The position numbers and the translations under genes were made by a program. Source: VAZQ01 sp036555745 (lineage in GTDB: Bacteria; Pseudomonadota; Alphaproteobacteria; Rhizobiales; Xanthobacteraceae). Taken from it: 64,000 nt of DNA. Under the pieces are notes generated by a model. The model had not been told where the DNA came from and did no database searches. It worked only from the letters and a program-made list of their open reading frames with translations. Shown here in pieces: positions 57,635 through 64,000 of this stretch (positions are counted from its first letter, which is position 1; every line of letters starts with the position of its first letter). The stretch covers positions 1 through 64,000 of the forward strand of contig DATBKV010000243.1 of assembly GCA_036555745.1 (NCBI GenBank), read 5' to 3'.

Positions 57635-58552
57635 TCACTTCCTCTGGGCTACCGTCACGACGGTTCCTGCCGCGCCGGCCAGAATGGCTTGGGCCTGGTC
57701 GATGGCGCCGATGCCTGCGATACCTCCGGTGCGCTCAGCAAAGCGGCAGGCGGCTTCCACCTTGGGCGCCATGGAGCCGGCCTCGAACGCATACGTGCGC
57801 AGCTCCCGCGGCGTGACGTGGCGGATGGGGTGCCCCTCCGACATGGGCCATCTGGTCCACACCGCCGGGACATCGGTCAGAAGCAGCAGAGCGTCGGCGC
57901 CGATCTCCTCGGCGAGCAACGCGGACGACAGGTCCTTGTCAATCACCGCCTCAACCCCGCGCAGAGCTCCATCCGGCGTCGCCACGACCGGGATACCCCC
58001 TCCTCCGGCGCAGATGACGACCATCCCCGAGCGAACCAGAAGCTTGATGACGTTGATCTCGCGGATGCGACGCGGAGCGGGCGACGGGACCGCGCGCCGA
58101 AAGCCGCTGCCGTCGGACACCAGCGTCCACGACGTACGTGCCCGCAATTGCCGGACCTCGACTTCGCCGTAGAGGGGACCGATCGGCTTGCTGGGCTTGG
58201 CGAAGGCCGGATCCGCGTCGTCGACTTCGACCTGGGTCAGCAAAGTCGCAAGCTCGCGGCGCGGCAATGCATTGCTCAAAGCCTGCTCGATCAGGTAACC
58301 AATCATCCCCTCGCTTTCGGCACCGAGGACGTCAAGCGGATACGGGCGCACATCCTTGTAAGCCGCCGCTTGCAGCGCCAGCAGCCCAATCTGCGGGCCG
58401 TTGCCGTGCGTGATGACGACGCTGTGCTCGCGTGCAAGCGGCGCCACCGCCCGGGCGACAGCGTCCAGGAGATTGCGCCGCTGCAGCTCTGCCTCAAGGG
58501 GCTGGCCACGGCGCAGCAGCGCGTTCCCGCCCAACGCCAGGACCACGAGCAT
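57635..58552 (-). CDS. arcC: Carbamate kinase
   Basis: A 305-residue carbamate kinase, ending anaerobic arginine or carbamoyl-compound breakdown by making ATP from carbamoyl phosphate and ADP. The N-terminal VVLALGGNALLRRGQPLEAE, ITHGNGPQIGLLALQ and VVICAGGGGIPVV are the family's nucleotide and carbamate signatures. KPIGPLYGEVEV and IDKDLSSALLAEEIGADALL are also typical. No arginine deiminase or ornithine carbamoyltransferase is nearby, so the carbamoyl phosphate source is unclear. Its ATG overlaps the stop of the upstream cyclic-diphosphoglycerate synthetase-like gene, so it belongs to the FixK-box operon of that gene. Confidence 0.94.
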   Translation of the reverse strand: MLVVLALGGNALLRRGQPLEAELQRRNLLDAVARAVAPLAREHSVVITHGNGPQIGLLALQAAAYKDVRPYPLDVLGAESEGMIGYLIEQALSNALPRRELATLLTQVEVDDADPAFAKPSKPIGPLYGEVEVRQLRARTSWTLVSDGSGFRRAVPSPAPRRIREINVIKLLVRSGMVVICAGGGGIPVVATPDGALRGVEAVIDKDLSSALLAEEIGADALLLLTDVPAVWTRWPMSEGHPIRHVTPRELRTYAFEAGSMAPKVEAACRFAERTGGIAGIGAIDQAQAILAGAAGTVVTVAQRK

Positions 58553-59997
58553 CAGCGTCGGTCCCCGTCGCGCCCTACCCGCGCGACGAAGGCCTCGACA
58601 ATCGAGGAAAGCCTGCGCTCGCCCGTTTCGGCGAGTTCGTAACGCGCCCGCACGACCCGCTTGTTGAGGTCGAGCAGGTGCGCGAGATCGACCGGCGTGG
58701 ACGAGACGACCACGTCGGCATCGGCGCCATCGATCGTCGCTCGCAACGCCGCGAGCTGGGCGACGTCGTAACCGACGGCCGGCAGTACCTTGCCGATATG
58801 CGGATAGGTCATGAACAACTCGGATATGGCGGGAACTGCCGACAGCCTGGGATCCACGACCTTGGCTCCTACCGCAACCGCTGCCGCATAGCCCGCCCCG
58901 TGGGGCATGGCGCCGTGGGTGATGGTCGGCCCGTCTTCGACCACGAGGACCCGCTTTCCCTTCACTGCCGCGGCGTCATCGAGTTCGACCGGGGATGCCG
59001 CGCGCACGACCGTCGCGCCGGGATTGAGTGCTCGCAAGGCCTGCTCGGCGAGCTCGACAGCGCGGGGAGGCGCCGCGTTGACCTTGTTGATGACGAGCAG
59101 GTCGGCCATGCGGGCGACCGCCTCGCCGGGATGGTGGGTCGACATCTGGCGCGGGCGCAGCGCGTCGGCGACCACGATGTGCAAATCGGGCGTCACGAAC
59201 GGAAAGTCGTTGTTGCCGCCGTCCCAGACGACGATTTCGGAGTCCGCCTCCGCCGCCCGGAGGACCTCGGCGTAGTCCACGCCCGCAAAGACGACGTTCC
59301 CGATGGCGATGTGCGGCTCGTACTCCTCGCGCTCCTCCGCGGTGCATCGCGCCCGGTCGAGGTCGGCGACGGTAGCGAACCGCTGCACGCGCGCTTGCGC
59401 AAGGTCGCCATACGCCATGGGATGGCGCACCACCGCGACCCGCAATCCCTTTTGCTTCAGTCGGCGCGACAGCCAGCGCGCCAGCGTGGACTTGCCGCAA
59501 CCGGTCCGTACCGCCGAGATCGCGATCACCGGCAGCGAGCACTTCAACATGGTCTGCTTGGGACCGAGCAAGCTAAAGCTCGCTCCCGCAGCCAGCGCCC
59601 GCGACGCGGCGTGCATGACGTGCTCATGCGGGACGTCGCTGTAGGCGAAAATGACTTCATCCACCGAGCGCGCGCGGCACAGCCGTTCAAGCTCCGCCTC
59701 GTCAACGATCGGGATGCCAAGCGGATAGAGCCGCCCCGCCAGTGGCGGCGGGTAGCGCCGCTCGGCGATACCGGGAATCTGCGTGGCGGTGAAGGCGATG
59801 ACCTCGCTCCCGGGGTCGTCCCGAAAGACGACATTGAAGTTATGAAAGTCTCTGCCCGCTGCGCCCAGAATGACCACGCGCCGGCGGCGGTGCCAGTCCT
59901 CTGCGGGTGACCGCGATCCCGGTTCAACAGGTTGCGAGCTGGGCGATTCCATCGAATTCTGCCGAGCGCAGCTGCGGCCCATATTGCTCGCTGGCAT
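58552..59997 (-). CDS. Cyclic 2,3-diphosphoglycerate synthetase-like P-loop NTPase
   Basis: A 481-residue protein of the family containing archaeal cyclic 2,3-diphosphoglycerate synthetase. It has an N-terminal Rossmann-like segment RRVVILGAAGRDFHNFNVVF, then a P-loop AISAVRTGCGKSTLARWLSR around residue 170 and the VVWDGGNNDFPFVTPDLHIV segment (Walker-B-like, acidic). Bacterial members are not known to make cyclic diphosphoglycerate and often neighbour carbamate kinase. The true start is uncertain (59997 or 59952); neither has a good ribosome site. A perfect FixK box lies 52 bp upstream of 59997. It overlaps arcC by one base in ATGA form. Confidence 0.8.
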   Translation of the reverse strand: MPASNMGRSCARQNSMESPSSQPVEPGSRSPAEDWHRRRRVVILGAAGRDFHNFNVVFRDDPGSEVIAFTATQIPGIAERRYPPPLAGRLYPLGIPIVDEAELERLCRARSVDEVIFAYSDVPHEHVMHAASRALAAGASFSLLGPKQTMLKCSLPVIAISAVRTGCGKSTLARWLSRRLKQKGLRVAVVRHPMAYGDLAQARVQRFATVADLDRARCTAEEREEYEPHIAIGNVVFAGVDYAEVLRAAEADSEIVVWDGGNNDFPFVTPDLHIVVADALRPRQMSTHHPGEAVARMADLLVINKVNAAPPRAVELAEQALRALNPGATVVRAASPVELDDAAAVKGKRVLVVEDGPTITHGAMPHGAGYAAAVAVGAKVVDPRLSAVPAISELFMTYPHIGKVLPAVGYDVAQLAALRATIDGADADVVVSSTPVDLAHLLDLNKRVVRARYELAETGERRLSSIVEAFVARVGRDGDRR

Positions 59998-60048
59998 AAA
60001 AAGGCGAGCCCTATTTGTTCTGCCTACCAGGGTCGTCGTGCAAGCCGA

Positions 60049-60062
60049 TTGATCATTATCAA
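60049..60062. promoter_or_regulatory. FixK/FNR box upstream of the arcC operon
   Basis: TTGATCATTATCAA, a perfect match, sits 52 bp before the start at 59997 in the divergent promoter with the dehydrogenase operon. Confidence 0.82.
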
Positions 60063-60111
60063 GCTCGCGCCTCTCAAGGCAGCCGCCCGGATTAGGGCCG
60101 ACGGCGCGCCG

Positions 60112-60125
60112 TTGAGCTAAGTCAA
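60112..60125. promoter_or_regulatory. FixK/FNR-like box upstream of the 2-oxoacid dehydrogenase operon
   Basis: TTGAGCTAAGTCAA (TTGA...TCAA halves conserved) is centred about 80 bp before the ATG at 60198. A class II start would be near 60160. Confidence 0.6.
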
Positions 60126-60197
60126 TTCATCGCGGGACGCTTTGACCGATAGATTTTTTCCAGGCCAATGTATGCTCCAGGCCGCACGGAATCGGGA

Positions 60198-61274
60198 ATG
60201 TCCAACGTCGCCGAGTTCGCCATTGCATCGACACGGATCGTTGACATTGACGGCAGCGTGATCGGCGCTTTGCCGCCGTTTGCCCGCAAACCGAGCGAGC
60301 TGGTGGCGCTTTATCGGGCGATGGTGCTGACCCGGACCTTCGATATCAAGGCCATTGCCCTGCAACGCACCGGACGGTTGGGCACCTATGCCTCGTCGCT
60401 GGGGCAGGAGGCGGTGGCGGTCGGAACCGCCGCCGCGATGCAGGCGACGGACGTGCTGCTGCCCAGCTTCCGCGAGCACGGCGCCCAGCTTTGGCGCGGG
60501 GTTAGCCTCAAGGAGCTGTTTCTTTACTGGGGCGGCGACGAGCGAGGCAACGATTTCGCCGGCCCGCGCGAAGATTTCCCCACCTGCGTTCCGGTAGGCT
60601 CGCACGCGCCGCATGCGGTCGGGGTGGCCCTGGCCTTCAGGCTGCGCCGGGAAAAACGGGCGGCGGTCTGCATGTTCGGCGACGGCGCAACCTCGAAGGG
60701 CGACGTCGCGGAGGCGTTGAACATGGCCGGGGTCTGGCAGGTGCCAGCGGTGTTCGTGATCAGCAACAACGGCTGGTCGATCTCGGTTCCGGTCGCCAAG
60801 CAGACCGCCGCGGCCACGCTCGCCCAGAAGGCGATCGCCGCCGGCATTCCCGGGGAGCAGGTGGACGGCAACGATGTTATTGCCGTGCGCGCGATTGTCG
60901 AACGAGCGCTCGAACGCGCGCGGGACGGTCGCGGGCCGACCGTGGTCGAGGCCGTGACTTACCGCTTGTCCGATCACACCACCGCCGACGATGCCGGGCG
61001 CTACCGCGACGATGCCGAGGTCAGCCGTCACTGGCCGGCCGAGCCGCTCGCGCGCTTACGCAATTACCTGACCCGCGCCGGGATCTGGGACAAGGACGCG
61101 GAAGAGGCGCTCCTGCAGGAATGCAGCCGCGCGGTCGAGCAGGCCTCCGACGACTATCTCGCAGCCCCGCCGCTGCCGGTCTCGGCCGTGTTCGACCATG
61201 TCTATGCCGAGCTCCCGGCCGATCTCATCGAACAGCGTCAGGCAGCAACCGGCGAACTCACCGGTGCGGTATGA
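60198..61274 (+). CDS. pdhA: 2-oxoacid dehydrogenase E1 component, alpha subunit (pyruvate-type)
   Basis: A 358-residue E1-alpha subunit. The thiamine-diphosphate motif is GDGATSKGDVAEALNMAGVW followed by VFVISNNGWSISVPVA (GDG...NN form). The phosphorylation-loop-like TYRLSDHTTADDAGRYRD is present, as is the SSLGQEAVAVGTAAAMQATD segment. Start chosen at 60198 (MSNVAEF) because a FixK-directed transcript would start near 60160; an in-frame ATG at 60168 is the alternative. It overlaps pdhB by 4 bp. Decarboxylation of pyruvate or a branched oxoacid yields acyl-CoA and NADH; exact substrate uncertain. E3 is not in the window. Confidence 0.9.
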   Translation: MSNVAEFAIASTRIVDIDGSVIGALPPFARKPSELVALYRAMVLTRTFDIKAIALQRTGRLGTYASSLGQEAVAVGTAAAMQATDVLLPSFREHGAQLWRGVSLKELFLYWGGDERGNDFAGPREDFPTCVPVGSHAPHAVGVALAFRLRREKRAAVCMFGDGATSKGDVAEALNMAGVWQVPAVFVISNNGWSISVPVAKQTAAATLAQKAIAAGIPGEQVDGNDVIAVRAIVERALERARDGRGPTVVEAVTYRLSDHTTADDAGRYRDDAEVSRHWPAEPLARLRNYLTRAGIWDKDAEEALLQECSRAVEQASDDYLAAPPLPVSAVFDHVYAELPADLIEQRQAATGELTGAV

Positions 61275-62251
61275 CTGAGCTCAGCCTGGTGCAGGCGGTC
61301 AATTTGGCGCTCAAGCGCGCGATGGCGGAAGATCCACGCGTTATCGTGCTGGGCGAAGACGTGGCGGTCGACGGCGGCGTGTTCCGCGCTACCGATGGCC
61401 TTCTGCAAGCATACGGCGAGCAGCGAGTGCTCGACACGCCGCTCGCCGAGGTGTCGATCGCCGGCGTTTCGATCGGGCTGGCGGCGCAAGGCCTGCGGCC
61501 GGTCGCTGAGATCCAGTTCACCGGCTTCGCGTATAGCTGCATCGACCAGCTGCTCAACCACGCCTCGCGCCTGCGGGCGCGCACGCGCGGCCGTCTGACC
61601 TGCCCGATGGTGCTGCGTTCGCCCGCGGGCGGCGGCATCAAGGCGGTGGAGCATCACTCCGAGAGCCCCGAAGCCATGTTTGCGCACATTCCCGGAATCA
61701 AGGTCACCACACCATCGTCGCCCGCGCGCGCCTACGGCTTGCTCCTGTCCGCCATCCGGGACCCCGATCCGGTGGTATTTCTCGAACCGACCAGGCTCTA
61801 CCGGGCGGCACGCGAAGAGGTGGTCGACGACAGCGCAGGGCTGACCCTCGATCGCTGCTTAGTTCTGCGGCCTGGCAGCGATGTCACCATCGTGTCCTGG
61901 GGCGCGATGATAACGGAGGCGCTCGAGGCCGCCGCGCAGATCGCCGCCGAAAATGTTGGGGCAGAAGTCATCGACGTTGCGACGCTCAAACCGCTCGACA
62001 GCGCCACCATTCTCGCGTCGGTGGCGCGGACAGGGCGGCTGGTCATCGTGCACGAGGCGCCGATGACATGCGGCTATGGCGCGGAGATCGCCGCCCGCGT
62101 CGCCGGCCAAGGACTTACCAGCCTGCTGGCTCCGATCGAGCGCGTGGCTGGCTATGACACGATGATGCCGTATCCGCGCACAGAAGCTGCCTACATGCCC
62201 AGCGTGGACCGCGTTCTCGCAGCGATACGACGCACGATGGCCTACACATGA
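61271..62251 (+). CDS. pdhB: 2-oxoacid dehydrogenase E1 component, beta subunit
   Basis: A 326-residue E1-beta subunit starting MTELSLVQAVNLALKRAMAE. It has VIVLGEDVAVDGGVFRATDG, PLAEVSIAGVSIGLAAQGLR, and FTGFAYSCIDQLLNHASRLR, with PSSPARAYGLLLSAIRDPDP later. It forms a heterotetramer with the alpha subunit, supplying part of the thiamine site. It overlaps pdhA and pdhC by 4 bp at each end (ATGA), implying one polycistronic message. Pyruvate- versus branched-chain-specificity cannot be settled by sequence reading. Confidence 0.92.
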   Translation: MTELSLVQAVNLALKRAMAEDPRVIVLGEDVAVDGGVFRATDGLLQAYGEQRVLDTPLAEVSIAGVSIGLAAQGLRPVAEIQFTGFAYSCIDQLLNHASRLRARTRGRLTCPMVLRSPAGGGIKAVEHHSESPEAMFAHIPGIKVTTPSSPARAYGLLLSAIRDPDPVVFLEPTRLYRAAREEVVDDSAGLTLDRCLVLRPGSDVTIVSWGAMITEALEAAAQIAAENVGAEVIDVATLKPLDSATILASVARTGRLVIVHEAPMTCGYGAEIAARVAGQGLTSLLAPIERVAGYDTMMPYPRTEAAYMPSVDRVLAAIRRTMAYT

Positions 62252-63342
62252 GCACGTTCAATCTCCCCGACCTCGGCGAGGGCCTGCAAGAAGCCGAGAT
62301 CGTCAGCTGGCACGTGGCCGAGGGCGATCACGTGGTGGTCGATCAGCCGCTGGTGTCGGTCGAAACCGAAAAGGCGGTGGTGGAGATACCATCGCCGAAG
62401 GCCGGTCACATTGCTCGGCTCCTGGCCAAACCTGGCACCCGCGTGAAGGTGGGCGCGCCGCTGCTGGCGTTCGAAGAAGGACCTCACGCGGAAGCCGGCA
62501 CCGTCGTCGGAGAGCTGGCCAGACCGGGGGCGGCCCCTCCCGCCCCCCGTCAAGCAGCGGCCGCGTCCTCCGCGATCCGCGCCAGCCCTGCCGTGCGCGC
62601 ACGTGCGCGTGAGCTCGGCGTCGATCTGTCGCGTCTGCAGCCCACCGGCCCCGGCGGCCTCCTCACCCGCGCCGACGTGGAGGCCGCTGCCGGCAGCGAA
62701 CTGCCTGCTGGCGGCGGCGAGCTGCGGGGTGCGCGCCGCAGCATGGCCGTCAACATGGCCCGCGCCTGGCGCGAGGTGGCGCATGCCACCATCCACGACG
62801 AGGTCGATGTCGGCGCGTGGTCGCCCACGGAGGACGTCACTTGCCGGCTCGTGCGCGCGATTGTCGCTGCCTGCAGCGCCGAGCCCGCTTTGAACGCCAG
62901 CTTCGATGCTGCATCGCTATCACTGCGCGAGAATGCCCATACCAATCTCGGTCTCGCCATCGACAGCCGCGACGGCCTTTTCGTCCCGGTGCTGCGCGAC
63001 GTCGCGCGCCAGAGCCGCCACCAATGGCGTGCGCAGATCGATGCGGCAAAGAGGGCGGTGGAGGCGCGCAGCTTGGCGCCCGACGAGCTGCGCGGGGCGA
63101 CCATCACCCTGTCGAACTTCGGCACGATTGCCGGACGGCACGCCGCGCTGATCATCGTCCCGCCGCAGGTGGCGATCCTGGGCGCGGGACGGATCCTCGC
63201 GTGCCCCGCAGGGGCCGGCCAAGCTCCCGAATCCCATCGCAGCCTGCCGCTTTCGCTGACCTTCGACCACCGCGCGATCACCGGCGGACAGGCGGCGCGC
63301 TTCCTTGCGGCCGCCATGATCGATCTCGCATTGGCTGGGTGA
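62248..63342 (+). CDS. pdhC: 2-oxoacid dehydrogenase E2, dihydrolipoyl acyltransferase
   Basis: A 364-residue E2 with an N-terminal lipoyl domain (lipoyl-Lys in SVETEKAVVEIPSPKAG), a proline-alanine linker (about 92-110), an E1/E3-binding domain (IRASPAVRARARELGVDLSR) and a catalytic acyltransferase domain. The latter ends with SLPLSLTFDHRAITGGQAAR, which corresponds to the catalytic D-H-R motif. GTIAGRHAALIIVPPQVAIL is also seen. The catalytic domain is slightly short. It overlaps pdhB by 4 bp and is followed after 17 bp by a Glu/Leu dehydrogenase-type gene. Confidence 0.92.
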   Translation: MSTFNLPDLGEGLQEAEIVSWHVAEGDHVVVDQPLVSVETEKAVVEIPSPKAGHIARLLAKPGTRVKVGAPLLAFEEGPHAEAGTVVGELARPGAAPPAPRQAAAASSAIRASPAVRARARELGVDLSRLQPTGPGGLLTRADVEAAAGSELPAGGGELRGARRSMAVNMARAWREVAHATIHDEVDVGAWSPTEDVTCRLVRAIVAACSAEPALNASFDAASLSLRENAHTNLGLAIDSRDGLFVPVLRDVARQSRHQWRAQIDAAKRAVEARSLAPDELRGATITLSNFGTIAGRHAALIIVPPQVAILGAGRILACPAGAGQAPESHRSLPLSLTFDHRAITGGQAARFLAAAMIDLALAG

Positions 63343-63359
63343 ATTGCGGAGGAGAGAGC

Positions 63360-64000
63360 GTGGAGGACATGTTCCGTTTTGCCGATGAATTCGGCCCGGC
63401 CCGGATCATCCACATTCAACGGCCCGGCGTCGGCTTGCGGGCCATTGCCGTGATCGACAATACCGCCTGCGGCCCGGCAATCGGGGGCGTACGCATGGCG
63501 CCGGACGTCTCGACCGAAGAATGCGTCCGCCTCGCCCGCGCCATGACCTGGAAGAACGCCGCCGCCGGCCTGCCGCACGGCGGCGGCAAATCGGTGATCT
63601 TCGGCGACCCGAAAATGCCGAACGAGCGCAAGGAGCAGGTGGTGCGCGCCTTCGCCGGCGCTATCCGGGACCTCGTCGACTACATTCCGGGCCCGGACAT
63701 GGGAACGGACGAGCTTTGCATGGGATGGGTCAATGACGAAACCGGCCGCGCCGTGGGGTTGCCCGGCGCCATCGGAGGAATTCCCCTCGACCAGATCGGC
63801 GCCACCGGCTTCGGCCTGGCCGCCGCGATCGACGTAGCGCGCGAGTTCATCGGGCTCGAGCTGAAGGGCGCGCGGGTGGCCGTGCAGGGCTTCGGCGCGG
63901 TCGGCAAGCACGCCGCACGCTTCCTGGGACAGAAGGGCGCTGTCTTGGTCGGGGCCAGCGACACCAGCGGCACGCTCGCCGACCCGTCGGGACTCGACAT
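63360..64000 (+). CDS. Glu/Leu/Phe/Val dehydrogenase family protein, partial
   Basis: The 5' part (213 codons) of an amino-acid dehydrogenase continues past the window end. Visible motifs are AIGGVRMAPDVSTEECVRLA, the catalytic-Lys block WKNAAAGLPHGGGKSVI, PGPDMGTDELCMGWVND, and the NAD-binding start VAVQGFGAVGKHAARFL. It deaminates an amino acid to the 2-oxoacid. A GTG at 63360 with GGAGGAGAG just upstream is preferred; ATG at 63369 is possible. With the upstream E1-E2 genes it could feed a 2-oxoacid from an amino acid into the dehydrogenase. The GDH versus LeuDH type is undecided. Confidence 0.9.
   Translation, partial: MEDMFRFADEFGPARIIHIQRPGVGLRAIAVIDNTACGPAIGGVRMAPDVSTEECVRLARAMTWKNAAAGLPHGGGKSVIFGDPKMPNERKEQVVRAFAGAIRDLVDYIPGPDMGTDELCMGWVNDETGRAVGLPGAIGGIPLDQIGATGFGLAAAIDVAREFIGLELKGARVAVQGFGAVGKHAARFLGQKGAVLVGASDTSGTLADPSGLD

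Noticed and set aside
1..64000. tRNA, rRNA or CRISPR loci
   Set aside because: No cloverleaf with a CCA-proximal TTCGA arm, no rRNA-like stretch and no regularly spaced direct repeats were noticed; the repeats present are dispersed palindromes.

Overview
The window looks like a chromosome segment from an alphaproteobacterium, probably a Hyphomicrobiales member of the Bradyrhizobium/Rhodopseudomonas/Xanthobacteraceae neighbourhood. This is inferred from the high G+C, the palindromic intergenic repeats of the kind common in Bradyrhizobium, the complete ccoNOQP-GHIS order, and the many FixK/FNR boxes. No rRNA, tRNA, CRISPR array, phage gene or transposase was recognised.

Positions 1-14.9 kb: a partial msrB, then a cluster of aromatic-acid type enzymes. 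These are a class III CoA-transferase, a VOC protein, a UbiX-like flavin prenyltransferase, two UbiD-family decarboxylases, an AMP-forming acid:CoA ligase, a PaaK-type CoA ligase, a FlK-like thioesterase, a DpgC-like crotonase-fold dioxygenase and a MarR regulator. A purC and a type I idi are embedded in it. A matching 20-bp motif lies upstream of marR and in the ligase/UbiD divergent promoter, so MarR may control both.

Positions 15-26 kb: a periplasmic PQQ dehydrogenase with the Asp-x-Asp lanthanide signature plus a di-haem cytochrome c; ankyrin, C45 peptidase, deacetylase, Gfo/Idh and LLM oxidoreductase genes; and a haem/beta-propeller fusion paired with a cytochrome c.

Positions 26-60 kb: an oxygen-limitation island. 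It holds cbb3 oxidase with its assembly genes, five universal stress proteins, two CBS-BON proteins, Hsp20, a Lon-type protease, a calcium-type P-ATPase, an ACP/acyl-AMP ligase/PlsC fusion, carbamate kinase and an E1-E2 2-oxoacid dehydrogenase. Eleven FixK/FNR-like boxes lie in front of nine or ten transcription units, mostly about 50-60 bp from the start codon. The most interesting unit is a FixK-box operon of universal stress protein, HPF/cold-shock fusion, archease and RtcB. It links low oxygen to ribosome hibernation and RNA ligation.

Positions 42-50 kb and 56-57.5 kb hold decayed material: a duplicated hsp20/membrane-protein pair broken reciprocally, a truncated Ca2+/Na+ exchanger, and frameshifted MBL, MFS and 49-residue genes. 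Several frameshifts sit in short C runs, so sequencing error has to be excluded. The window ends inside a Glu/Leu-type dehydrogenase gene.
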